10,320 bases of DNA from an uncultured Sutterella sp. (GCA_900554375.1 USHK01000028.1:1-10320), one strand, 5' to 3'; counted from the first letter of the stretch, positions 1-6,985 are shown. The notes: a model not told the origin generated them from the letters alone. Program-made: numbers and translations.

Positions 1-45
1 TAGGTTCCCGACCAACGTAGTCCGCCAAACGACGGCCTGAGGCTA

Positions 46-95
46 GTCAACTAGAGGCTTTTTCAAGCCTCGGCCTTTAGGGCGAGGTAGTTGAC
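46..95. other. Overlapping inverted repeats at the 3' end of the NosL-like gene
   Basis: A perfect 7-base-pair stem (54-60 with 65-71) has a four-base loop, read GAAA on the minus strand. It is flanked by an outer 8-base complement (46-53 with 88-95). A second hairpin (68-75 with 81-87, one bulge) spans the stop codon and excludes the first. Together they could mark the end of the minus-strand transcript. There is no U tract, so an intrinsic terminator is not clearly shown. The structure may instead be a small intergenic palindrome or a processing site. Confidence 0.35.
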
Positions 96-595
96 CAGTG
101 ACCTTTAAGTGATTTCAAAAGCTCAAGATTTACTTCGGAATAATTCACAATCTTTCCGCCATGCTGCTTTGTAAATGCTTGAACTTCTTCATTGGTTGAA
201 AAAGGCAAAATCGATTTTCCCATCGCTCCTCGGACATCGGAACCCGCGTTAAAGAAAGCCTCTTGCGCTTTCAGCATCTTTTCATGCAGCGGAATGTCTT
301 TTTTATTACCGAAGTCGGAAACCCAAAAAGCTAAAACTCGACGAGCGTTTTCCGGTTGCAGCGCGTAGACAAAGCCGTCTTTGACAGAGCAAAACTTTAA
401 GGGATCTTTCTCCCCTTGAACAAACACTTGAGCCTTAGCACCGGGATAGTTAAGAATGACCATGCCGCAGATATGACAGCGGTCGTGCTTATCAAATGCG
501 ACGGGTCCCGGAACTTTATCTTCAGTTTTTCCGCCGCAGCCGACAAGAAAAGCTACAGCTGTAGCTACAGACAAGAGCTGAATAATTTTTTTCAT
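77..595 (-). CDS. NosL-family copper-binding lipoprotein
   Basis: This is a predicted periplasmic, membrane-anchored copper chaperone of 172 residues. An N-terminal hydrophobic segment ends in the lipobox L-V-G-C, with the lipid-bearing cysteine at 20. The NosL signature follows: C40-H-I-C43-G-M with P-G-A-K-A-Q just after, a third cysteine at 69 in K-F-C-S, and M-G-K-S-I-L-P-F near 125. NosL proteins bind Cu(I) and help assemble the nitrous oxide reductase copper centres. No nos genes are visible here, and the gene follows the sulfite reductase operon. Because MccA enzymes carry copper beside the active heme, delivery of copper to MccA is the likely job (inference). I chose ATG at 595 over an in-frame TTG at 601. 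Neither has a clear Shine-Dalgarno sequence. A probable terminator separates it from mccD, so expression may be partly independent. Confidence 0.87.
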   Translation of the reverse strand: MKKIIQLLSVATAVAFLVGCGGKTEDKVPGPVAFDKHDRCHICGMVILNYPGAKAQVFVQGEKDPLKFCSVKDGFVYALQPENARRVLAFWVSDFGNKKDIPLHEKMLKAQEAFFNAGSDVRGAMGKSILPFSTNEEVQAFTKQHGGKIVNYSEVNLELLKSLKGHWSTTSP

Positions 596-655
596 AACCA
601 AGGTCTTTGATTTTTTTGTGATGGCGGCCGCTTCTACTCCTCAGCCGCGACCATT

Positions 656-696
656 GAATAAGAAAAGTGCTCCGAAAACAACTCCTCGGGAGCACT
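656..696 (-). terminator. Probable intrinsic terminator after mccD
   Basis: On the minus strand a perfect 8-base-pair stem (689-696 with 666-673) and a 15-base loop are followed at once by T-rich sequence, TTTCTTATT. It starts 10 bases after the mccD stop codon. It would end or attenuate the mcc transcript before the NosL-like gene. The loop is long, so termination may be partial. Confidence 0.6.
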
Positions 697-705
697 GTTT
701 CTCAT

Positions 706-1644
706 TTAGATGGAATTGATCTGCCCGGCGTATATGATGAACAAACGCAGACACATCATTCCGCAGATAGCTGCCAAACCGGAGGTATAGAAAGCAGTTG
801 CTCCGGTTCGGAATGCTTTGCTGCCGAAGAAGCTCAGCGCCAGCGGAACCAGGAAACCGATACCGACGGCACCGACCCAGAAAACCTGAGACCACATCCC
901 GGTTGTAAAGGCGGCAAAGGCAGCCTGAGCAGCAGCGTTTCCGCTCACCAGCGCTATGATGATCATCAGCAGACACAGAGCTTCAACCGCCATGATCGGC
1001 CATTCCGCCGCATGCAGAACATGAAGGTCGTTCCCGTGGCGATCAGCACCGAAGAGCCAAGCGGCCAGTACTTTGGTTGCCGCGCAGCCGGCGGAGAAGC
1101 CGGAGGCCACGAACAGAGCCGGAAGAACTGCAGTGTTGATCAGCGGGAAGCGGATCAGAGCTGAGATCAGGAAGCCGGTGTAGGCGCAAATCGCAATCGC
1201 AAGGATTAGAACAATCCAGTCCAAAGCTACTCTGAATTTAGCGAAGAAGCTGATGATCGGATCAAGCCACTTGAGCCAGCTTACAGAAGTAATTTCCTGC
1301 TGAAGGGCAACGCACATCAGCACGAAGACCAGCGGGATGTAGAAAAGAAGCGCCATCACGCCGATACTCATGACGGAAGTCGGGTTGTAATAAACCAGAA
1401 TTCGCCAGAAAAAGAGCGGATTGGTCAAGTCCAGCACCAAGCAGATCATGCCGAGGACGATTGTAATAAAACCGATCAGACTCGCCGCCTTCATGATAGG
1501 TGTGTTGAGGTGCACGCCTCGAAATAGGTTTACACAAATTGCCACGGCAACCGCCCCGCCGGAAATACCAGCTAAGAACAGATACACAGCGATCGGCCAA
1601 GGCCATGCCACACCCTCGGTAAGACCAATTGTAAAGTCGAGCAT
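706..1644 (-). CDS. mccD: NrfD/PsrC-like quinol-oxidising membrane subunit of sulfite respiration
   Basis: This is an integral membrane protein of 312 residues, the usual size for NrfD. About eight hydrophobic helices can be seen, near residues 18-40, 52-72, 89-113, 139-160, 168-188, 212-236, 252-273 and 283-305. The first helix holds the family motif Y-L-F-L-A-G-I-S-G-G-A, and H-A-A-E-W-P-I-M near 211-218 provides a buried acidic residue. NrfD-type subunits oxidise menaquinol in the membrane and pass electrons to a four-cluster ferredoxin partner. That partner is encoded just upstream, with only two bases between the genes, and an AAGGAG Shine-Dalgarno lies inside its 3' end, so the two are translationally linked. 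The family call is firm. The sulfite-specific role rests on the adjacent octaheme enzyme. Confidence 0.9.
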   Translation of the reverse strand: MLDFTIGLTEGVAWPWPIAVYLFLAGISGGAVAVAICVNLFRGVHLNTPIMKAASLIGFITIVLGMICLVLDLTNPLFFWRILVYYNPTSVMSIGVMALLFYIPLVFVLMCVALQQEITSVSWLKWLDPIISFFAKFRVALDWIVLILAIAICAYTGFLISALIRFPLINTAVLPALFVASGFSAGCAATKVLAAWLFGADRHGNDLHVLHAAEWPIMAVEALCLLMIIIALVSGNAAAQAAFAAFTTGMWSQVFWVGAVGIGFLVPLALSFFGSKAFRTGATAFYTSGLAAICGMMCLRLFIIYAGQINSI

Positions 1645-1646
1645 GA

Positions 1647-2390
1647 TCAGACTCCTTCTTTCTTAACAGTGACGTATCTGAGACTCGGCTCCGTTCCCAA
1701 ATGAGGACGGATTCGGACAGTGTCTTTGACACGCAGCAGACGGCTGATAATGCTTTGCGGATCGTTCACGTCGCCGAAATACAAGGCGCCGTGGCGACAC
1801 GCCTGTACACAGGCAGGCTCTTCTCCGTTTACCAATTTAGTCTTGAGACAAAAGTCGCAGTTATCAGCTACTTTTGTTTCCGAATTGATATATCGAACGT
1901 TGTAAGGACAAGCGGCAATGCAGTACTTGCAGCCGACGCAACGGTCCGGATCCATCGTCACGATGCCGGTCTTCGGATCTCGATGTGCTGCTCCTGTCGG
2001 GCACACACGGACACACGGAGCATCCTGGCACTGCTGACAAGAGACGCGAACGTAGACGCGCTCGCAGTCACAGCCTTCGAGTTTTCCGCAAATCGGACAC
2101 GCAGTTCCCGGGACATGAGTCGTCTGACGCTCGAGCAATAAGCGCGAAACTCCTTTGGGCAATTTATTGGTTTCGTTGCAGGCTTCTTTGCACAAGCCGC
2201 AGCCGATGCACTTGTTTTGGTCAAAGACCATCGCGTAGTGCGGCTTAGCTTGGACAGAATCAGAATCTGCGCTCGTTTTTATTGCGCCTTTGTTCTCCTC
2301 GGGTTTATTGCAGCCCCCGAGCGATAACAAAACTAAGGAACCCGCGGTTGAACCGGCTAGAAATGTTCTTCTGTCGATGTTTGCACTCAC
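1647..2390 (-). CDS. mccC: Tat-exported four-cluster ferredoxin-like subunit (NrfC/MccC type)
   Basis: This periplasmic electron carrier of 247 residues links MccD to the octaheme sulfite reductase. It starts with GTG at 2390, preceded by GGAG. The N-terminus has a twin-arginine motif (R7-R8-T-F-L), a hydrophobic stretch and a lipobox-like L-G-G-C27, so it may be a Tat-dependent lipoprotein. Four cysteine groups fit four [4Fe-4S] clusters as in the NrfC/DmsB/PsrB family: 61/64/67/71, 118/121/126/130, 151/154/157/161 and 178/181/194/198. An additional group (C98, C101, C107, C109) sits between the first and second motifs and is not needed for the standard four clusters. It could bind zinc or another cluster. 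The gene lies between the TPR gene and mccD in what looks like one transcript. Confidence 0.9.
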   Translation of the reverse strand: MSANIDRRTFLAGSTAGSLVLLSLGGCNKPEENKGAIKTSADSDSVQAKPHYAMVFDQNKCIGCGLCKEACNETNKLPKGVSRLLLERQTTHVPGTACPICGKLEGCDCERVYVRVSCQQCQDAPCVRVCPTGAAHRDPKTGIVTMDPDRCVGCKYCIAACPYNVRYINSETKVADNCDFCLKTKLVNGEEPACVQACRHGALYFGDVNDPQSIISRLLRVKDTVRIRPHLGTEPSLRYVTVKKEGV

Positions 2391-2404
2391 GGTGATTCTC
2401 CAAA

Positions 2405-2421
2405 ACAGACTATACGTCTGT
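2405..2421 (-). other. Short intercistronic hairpin upstream of mccC
   Basis: A perfect 6-base-pair stem (2405-2410 with 2416-2421) with a five-base loop lies in the 38-base gap between the TPR gene and mccC. On the minus strand it is followed by TTTT and then the GGAG of mccC. It may be a weak attenuator or may protect or expose the ribosome site. Evidence is the pairing alone. Confidence 0.35.
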
Positions 2422-2428
2422 CGCTAAT

Positions 2429-3079
2429 TTATTTTGAGTGGGCTAACTTCTCCCGAGCGTTGGCAATCGCACGACGTATTGCCGATTCACGCTCCGGAGC
2501 ACTGTGAGCTTCAATGATCTTTTCCCATTCACTGATCGCAGCTGCGTAGTCCTTATTTCTAAAGGCATGCTCCGCAAGCAGCATTCTTGAGGAAGCTTCC
2601 GCCGGATTCAAACTCAACGCTTTTTCAAGCGTCAATTTGACTTCCGGTGTCATCTGACGATGATCTCGGTAATAAAGCGCACGGGCTTTATCTCCGTACA
2701 ATCCGGCGTTAGGGCCGGTAATTGCTAAGGCTTCATCAAGCGTTTTCGCGCTCTCGTCAAACAAGCCGCCCTGCATGTAGAGTCCGGCAAGGTCTCTGCG
2801 GGCTTCCACGCTGCGCGGTTTATTCATGGCGTCTCTGCGGGCCTGTGTTATCTTGGCGGCGAGACGATGATCTTTGGTGTTGTCCACCTGAGCCTTTTCC
2901 CAATCGGAAAAACGGCCGACAGAAGCGTAAACACCAAGAGACGCACCGACGAGAAGAAGCACTATCAGTGAAAGAATCGAGATGTGGCTGCGGGCTGCGC
3001 GGCTTCTCAATGCGTATACGCCGAAAACGATACACACCAAACAAACCACAAAAGCAATAGATGCAGCCAACCCGACCAT
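2429..3079 (-). CDS. Membrane-anchored TPR protein, CcmI/NrfG-like cytochrome c maturation factor
   Basis: This protein has 216 residues. Two hydrophobic helices (about 4-24 and 34-54) are joined by a short arginine-rich loop. A soluble alpha-helical region follows with about three tetratricopeptide repeats (roughly 90-120, 126-158 and 162-190), including A-L-S-L-N-P-A and A-I-S-E-W-E-K-I. This two-helix-plus-TPR layout is that of CcmI, and the TPR part resembles NrfG. Both present apocytochrome c to the heme attachment machinery, and NrfG is known to be needed for a non-standard heme motif in NrfA. In an operon whose enzyme has a CX15CH heme site, a role in attaching that eighth heme is a reasonable inference. 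No CcmF/NrfE- or CcsA-like lyase lies in the window. ATG at 3079 has a good AAGGAG eight bases upstream. Confidence 0.78.
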   Translation of the reverse strand: MVGLAASIAFVVCLVCIVFGVYALRSRAARSHISILSLIVLLLVGASLGVYASVGRFSDWEKAQVDNTKDHRLAAKITQARRDAMNKPRSVEARRDLAGLYMQGGLFDESAKTLDEALAITGPNAGLYGDKARALYYRDHRQMTPEVKLTLEKALSLNPAEASSRMLLAEHAFRNKDYAAAISEWEKIIEAHSAPERESAIRRAIANAREKLAHSK

Positions 3080-3104
3080 TATTAAAGCTCCTTTTACTTA
3101 AGAA

Positions 3105-3899
3105 TTAACTGTGAGGCCATGCCATTTTAGGACGACTTCCATTCATCGGAGGATGTCCTGCCGGCATCGCCTGAGTCGATTCTTTGTTAGCACCCGGTTT
3201 TTCAACTTTCTTGAGTGTCACTTCAAAAATGAGAGCAGATTCGGGAGGCACCGGGCCGGCTCCGTTTTCTCCATAAGCCTTGTCAGCCGGGATTACGAAG
3301 ACTGCCTTTCCGCCTTCTTTCATTTGAGCCAAACCCTCTTTAAAGCCGGGAATCAGGGTCATAACAACGTCTTTTTCTTCAGCAGGTTTTCCTTCTGCAT
3401 TGGTAAAAGGTGTGCCGTTGACGAGTTTTCCGACGTAGACCATCGTCACTATGTCTTCTTCCTTCGGAGAGGGTCCGGTACCGGCTTTCAGCTCTTTGTA
3501 CTGAACTCCGGAAGCAAGAACCTTAACTCCTTTTTGTTTTTTATTTTTCTCAAGATAGGCGAGACTTTCGGCTCGATTCTTATCCTTAACTTCCTTGACC
3601 TTTGCCTCATGGAGCTGGTTCAGTTTTTCAGCTCTGGTATTGAGCGAAGTCACAATTTCTTCTTCGCTTAACTTGCTCTTGTTTTTCAGAGCGTCCATTA
3701 AGCCCTCCACGACCAGGTCCATGTTCACGGGCGCGCCGAGCTCAGACTGTTTAAAGGCCTGAGAGGAAAGGTAATTTCCAAGCGAAGCTCCTAAGCTGTA
3801 AGACTCTTTGGCCTCCGGTGTCATGTCCTGTGCAAGGGCTGAACCGACGAAAACGAAGGTCAACGCGACTGACAACATAGTTTTTTTGAGAATCGACAT
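3105..3899 (-). CDS. mccB: Periplasmic FKBP-type peptidyl-prolyl isomerase (FkpA/MccB-like)
   Basis: This exported prolyl cis-trans isomerase and chaperone has 264 residues. A Sec signal ends at A-L-A (residue 23). Residues about 26-125 are a helical FkpA/Mip-type dimerisation region. Residues about 131-233 form the FKBP domain, with Y-V-G-K-L-V-N-G-T-P-F, I-P-G-F-K-E-G-L, G-G-K-A-V-F-V-I-P, A-Y-G and L-I-F-E-V all conserved. A 30-residue tail follows, containing M245, H249, M252, M259 and H263, which is unusual for FkpA. The Wolinella mcc cluster also encodes a prolyl isomerase, MccB, beside the sulfite reductase. The likely client is the large octaheme protein (inference). The Shine-Dalgarno is poor, and the gene starts 50 bases after the rhodanese stop. 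Confidence 0.88.
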   Translation of the reverse strand: MSILKKTMLSVALTFVFVGSALAQDMTPEAKESYSLGASLGNYLSSQAFKQSELGAPVNMDLVVEGLMDALKNKSKLSEEEIVTSLNTRAEKLNQLHEAKVKEVKDKNRAESLAYLEKNKKQKGVKVLASGVQYKELKAGTGPSPKEEDIVTMVYVGKLVNGTPFTNAEGKPAEEKDVVMTLIPGFKEGLAQMKEGGKAVFVIPADKAYGENGAGPVPPESALIFEVTLKKVEKPGANKESTQAMPAGHPPMNGSRPKMAWPHS

Positions 3900-3919
3900 A
3901 GTGATACTTTTAAATGGGG

Positions 3920-3951
3920 TTGATTTGATTCAATCGAATGAAAATTTCATT
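3920..3951. promoter_or_regulatory. Two palindromic elements in the rhodanese-mccB gap
   Basis: TTGAT-N4-TTCAA at 3920-3933 matches the FNR/CRP-family half-site pattern at nine of ten positions. AATGAAA-A-TTTCATT at 3937-3951 is a perfect 7-1-7 palindrome touching the rhodanese stop codon. They lie only 21-52 bases upstream of the mccB start, too close for an ordinary activator site. A regulatory role is therefore weakly supported. Confidence 0.2.
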
Positions 3952-4375
3952 AAGGTCTTTCAACCTTTCGTCCGGAAAGTTTCCAACCTTCAATGCCGTC
4001 AGGCATCTGGCGCACGTCGGTGTATCCGAGTTTCATCACTTCTCGGGCAGCCATTTCGCTTGCCGTACAAAGCTTGTTCACGCAGTAAAACACCATCGTT
4101 TGATCCTTATTTTCAGGCAGGAGTTTTTTCCAGTTTCGAACGTTGAAAAACTTGGCTCCGGGGATGTAGCCCTGAGTCCAAACTTCAAGCGTATTCACAT
4201 CAAAGAATGGAACGCCGGCTTTCCAGAGCATCTCTGCTTCACGCATTGAAATCTGGTTAAGGAGTTCATCGTAGACGGGCGCTTCAACCGGTTCTCCGCC
4301 TCCGCCGGCAAAGTTAATTTGCGGGTAAAGACACAGCAACGAAATCAACGCGGCTTGGAGTATTTTGTTTTTCAT
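3950..4375 (-). CDS. Periplasmic single-domain rhodanese-like protein
   Basis: This is a 141-residue protein with a Sec-type signal (about 1-23, ending N-F-A) and one rhodanese domain, about 40-138. Recognisable elements are F-D-V-N (58-61), G-Y-I-P-G-A (69-74), the active-site cysteine C98 after V-F-Y with loop C-V-N-K-L-C-T-A-S, and the closing P-D-G-I-E-G-W. A second cysteine, C103, lies inside the loop and could form a disulfide with C98. Rhodaneses move sulfane sulfur between thiosulfate, persulfides and acceptors. A periplasmic one directly after a sulfite reductase could release sulfite from thiosulfate or handle reduced sulfur products (inference). The start is ATG at 4375 with only a weak AGAAG upstream. 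A strong hairpin separates it from mccA. Confidence 0.87.
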   Translation of the reverse strand: MKNKILQAALISLLCLYPQINFAGGGGEPVEAPVYDELLNQISMREAEMLWKAGVPFFDVNTLEVWTQGYIPGAKFFNVRNWKKLLPENKDQTMVFYCVNKLCTASEMAAREVMKLGYTDVRQMPDGIEGWKLSGRKVERP

Positions 4376-4394
4376 TCTTACTTCTCTGCTTTCG

Positions 4395-4416
4395 CTTCGG
4401 GTCCGAAGACCCGAAG
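4395..4416 (-). other. Strong intercistronic hairpin with UUCG tetraloop after mccA
   Basis: A perfect 9-base-pair stem (4395-4403 with 4408-4416) closes a four-base loop. On the minus-strand RNA the loop reads UUCG with a C-G closing pair, an exceptionally stable tetraloop. It begins 24 bases past the mccA stop codon and lacks a U tract. It more likely stabilises the mccA 3' end or dampens downstream expression than terminates. Pairing and loop are seen directly; the role is inference. Confidence 0.6.
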
Positions 4417-4440
4417 TTTACGTGACACTAATTTTTGAGG

Positions 4441-6498
4441 TTACTTTGCTGCTGTTTTTTCAAGCTTGACAGCCTTGTAACCGCCCTGATCGATAATGGA
4501 CTGGGCTTTTGTGAGGTAGGCTTGCGCCGTCTCTACACGCTGTTTCGTGTAATTGAAGGCGTGTACACCCCAAGAACCGTCATCCTGGACCTGTTTGATA
4601 ATCTCGCCGGCCTTATCGATAAGAAGCATGGCTTCGGTTCTCTGTTCAGGCGTGAGTTTGGTGACCTCAAGCAGTTTGTTGATACGAGTCAGAGCTTCGA
4701 CGTTCTTCTGGTGGCCTTCCTTAATCGGGTTTTGCCACTTCATGACTTCGCCGTAAATCTCTTTCTGGTCCTGATAGATCAAGCCCTGATCAAGTTCGGA
4801 CTGGAACGGGCTGTGGCAGCCTTTGCCTTCGACAACCGTAAAGTCGGCAATCGACGTACGAGCGCAGCTCCACATTAAGTCCACGTAACCGTGACCTTCT
4901 TCGTCTCTGGAGATTCTCCAACCCTTAGAGTTGGAAGCACGAGACTGTCCCGGTCCCGGGTTCATCATCTTCTTGTCCGGATCGACCATGATCTTGAAGA
5001 GGTGGGAGCGGCGGACAGCGTCAAAACCTGCCATGTCGGGACGCTGAATCGCTGTGAAGTTTTCGCAGCTCATTGTGAACGGCATATGGCAGGCAATGCA
5101 GTCGACCTTACTGTGGGTGTCCGCATTTGCAACCATCTGAGCCTGCGTGGTATGGCAGTCTTGGCAATTCTTGCGAATTGCGGGACGTGTCACGCCGGAA
5201 GTCCAGTCGTTGCTGGTAACTTCATGCGGGTCGTGGCATGTAACACAGCGCATACCTTTTTCATAGTGCTTGGACATAAAGAGCTGAGCACCTTCGGTAC
5301 CGCAGGACGGGCAGGAAGACTTCGTCTTAGCGTTGAAGGCTTTCTCAAGCTTACCCTTGGCATCCGGACGATCGACTTCGTCTTCGATGAAGTTCAAACG
5401 CTGATGGCAGCGATCGCAGTTTGTGCTCATGTTATTGGTGTTGCCGACCAAATGTCCGCCTTCACCATGACATTCTTCGCAAGCAATACCGCGAGAGATT
5501 GTGTGTTTCTGAAGTTCTTTCGGATTGCCCAAAGCAGCGAAGAATTCCTTCTTGTCTTTGAAATCAAACTTGAACGCGTGGCAGACTTCACAGTAGGAAG
5601 AGGCCGCCTGGAAGAGCAGTTTCCCTTCATACGTAGAACCGTAAGAAGTCATACCCCACTGGTGGGAAGCGGAAGGTCCGAACTGGCTGAGTTCCGTCGG
5701 GAAGTCAGGGATCAGTTTCTGAATTTCTTTAGCCTTTTCCGGTGTCAGCCATTCGGCCCAGCCTCGGGAGAACTGGTTGCCGCCGGCAACGACTTTACCC
5801 GTACCGTCTTTAAGCAGACCGTCACGGACATGGTAAGAACCGCGAACAAGCCAGCCATCGATATAACCGTATTTTGTACGCGGCGTACCGATCGTGGCAT
5901 AAATCACGTCGGCTGTAATGCCGTCCGGAAGAATCGAAGCGTCTGAACCGTAGAGTTTTTTCTTCAGATCGTTGTCAACTTCAGGATGTTCGCCCGGGAA
6001 GCGAAGCGTCTTGGCATGACGGGAACGTTTCCATTGCTCGTACTGAATCGCGTGACATTCACCGCATTTTTCCGGACCGACAAACTTATTGGGAAAGTCA
6101 AGGATGGAGCGCTGGCCCAATCGATATTGGGAGGCCATCGGACGGTTGCCAGGCTGGTGAGCGGAGTACTTCTGAGCATTTCCTTCACCAAGGTATTCAG
6201 AACCGCGGGTAGAGATGACCGGTGTTCCTATCACTCGTCCGTCCTTACCATAGGTTGCGAAAATAGGATGGTTCTGAAATAAGAAGTCCCACAGTTCTTT
6301 TTCTTGAACGATGTAATCCTGCAGAGTACGGATCCCCTTTGTCGGTTCCGTTAGGTCAGGATTTGCCCAAACTTTCTGGGTAATCTCATTTACCTTGGGA
6401 GTCGGAAGGGGCTGACCGTCTGCTGCATGGACGTATGATGTCGCCATGGCAGCCGCAAGGCCAATGCCTATAGCTGTTATTCGTGTCTCTCGTAACAT
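4441..6498 (-). CDS. mccA: Octaheme c-type cytochrome dissimilatory sulfite reductase (MccA/SirA)
   Basis: This periplasmic enzyme reduces sulfite to sulfide with six electrons, as terminal reductase of anaerobic respiration. Seven CXXCH heme sites start at residues 145, 303, 340, 361, 418, 445 and 467. The eighth is a CX15CH site: C545, fifteen residues, C561-H562. Seven CXXCH plus one CX15CH in that order is the hallmark of MccA/SirA and separates it from NrfA, Otr and hydroxylamine oxidoreductase types. The only non-heme cysteines are C396, C399 and C478, which are candidates for the Cu(I) ligands known near the active heme. A helical C-terminal region (about 580-685) follows. I chose ATG at 6498 (685 residues) because GGAG lies just upstream and the N-terminus becomes a Sec signal ending V-H-A near 25. 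An in-frame start at 6609 would add 37 residues before the signal. It is the first gene of the operon. Confidence 0.94.
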   Translation of the reverse strand: MLRETRITAIGIGLAAAMATSYVHAADGQPLPTPKVNEITQKVWANPDLTEPTKGIRTLQDYIVQEKELWDFLFQNHPIFATYGKDGRVIGTPVISTRGSEYLGEGNAQKYSAHQPGNRPMASQYRLGQRSILDFPNKFVGPEKCGECHAIQYEQWKRSRHAKTLRFPGEHPEVDNDLKKKLYGSDASILPDGITADVIYATIGTPRTKYGYIDGWLVRGSYHVRDGLLKDGTGKVVAGGNQFSRGWAEWLTPEKAKEIQKLIPDFPTELSQFGPSASHQWGMTSYGSTYEGKLLFQAASSYCEVCHAFKFDFKDKKEFFAALGNPKELQKHTISRGIACEECHGEGGHLVGNTNNMSTNCDRCHQRLNFIEDEVDRPDAKGKLEKAFNAKTKSSCPSCGTEGAQLFMSKHYEKGMRCVTCHDPHEVTSNDWTSGVTRPAIRKNCQDCHTTQAQMVANADTHSKVDCIACHMPFTMSCENFTAIQRPDMAGFDAVRRSHLFKIMVDPDKKMMNPGPGQSRASNSKGWRISRDEEGHGYVDLMWSCARTSIADFTVVEGKGCHSPFQSELDQGLIYQDQKEIYGEVMKWQNPIKEGHQKNVEALTRINKLLEVTKLTPEQRTEAMLLIDKAGEIIKQVQDDGSWGVHAFNYTKQRVETAQAYLTKAQSIIDQGGYKAVKLEKTAAK

Positions 6499-6649
6499 AT
6501 CTTCTCCAGGTGAGGCAGAGGTTTTTCGAATATTTAACTTCTCCGAATATCTAGGCCTCGGTAGGTGTGAAATGGGAATAAGGAATACCAAAGGAATGCC
6601 TTTCCCCACCTTCAGATTAAGTTAAGGTTACAAAGACACAAATAAGACA

Positions 6650-6692
6650 ATTATCGTAAGGGTAACCCCCATTTTTAGGCCAAACGGCCTAA
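6650..6692 (-). promoter_or_regulatory. Candidate mccA promoter with activator-type palindrome
   Basis: On the minus strand GATAAT (6655-6650) is a good -10 element. No -35 match exists at the right spacing. The -35 position is instead covered by the palindrome TTAGGCC-AAAC-GGCCTAA (6675-6692). Its centre would lie about 41 bases upstream of a start near 6643, the usual place for an activator that replaces the -35 contact. The leader to mccA would be about 145 bases. The palindrome is seen directly; the promoter reading is inference. Confidence 0.35.
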
Positions 6693-6985
6693 TCCTTTCG
6701 GGATATGGAAAATACTTCTTTTAGAGGAAACAGAGTTTCGAAAACGGAGTAAAAACCTTAAATCCCTAATCAATCCTTTGCTTCAAGCACATTCCAAGGA
6801 ATTGTCTAGCCACTTTATTCGAATCAGTCCGTTAGCTAAACAAGACAAAATAATGCGAGATCTTGGCTTTCTGAGATTAGTGGAGGTTAAGTTACTCTCA
6901 ATACAATAAGGAAAATATCTTAGAAAACAGCCAACTAGACCTCCTCTCTGTTGTGTTTCAAATACCACAATCTTCTACCGGATCC

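Noticed and set aside
624-631. NotI site GCGGCCGC between mccD and the NosL-like gene
   Set aside because: A cloning junction was considered, but gene order and style continue across it, so chance occurrence is more likely.
3920-3933. FNR-type site TTGAT-N4-TTCAA as a true promoter element for mccB
   Set aside because: It lies only about 21 bases before the start codon inside an operon, which leaves no room for an activated promoter and leader.
4891-5946. 351-codon plus-strand open frame antisense to mccA
   Set aside because: It is the reverse of a firmly identified octaheme cytochrome, has no recognisable domain, and such frames arise easily opposite biased coding sequence.
6499-6609. 37-residue N-terminal extension of MccA from a start at 6609
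   Set aside because: It would bury the Sec signal behind a charged segment. ATG at 6498 has a proper GGAG and begins the signal peptide directly.
6675-6692. Palindrome read as a terminator
   Set aside because: Neither strand has a T run after the stem; the T run on the plus strand lies before it.
6783-6968. 61-codon minus-strand frame in the long gap
   Set aside because: It starts with GTG, its nearest Shine-Dalgarno is too far upstream, and the translation resembles no family I know.
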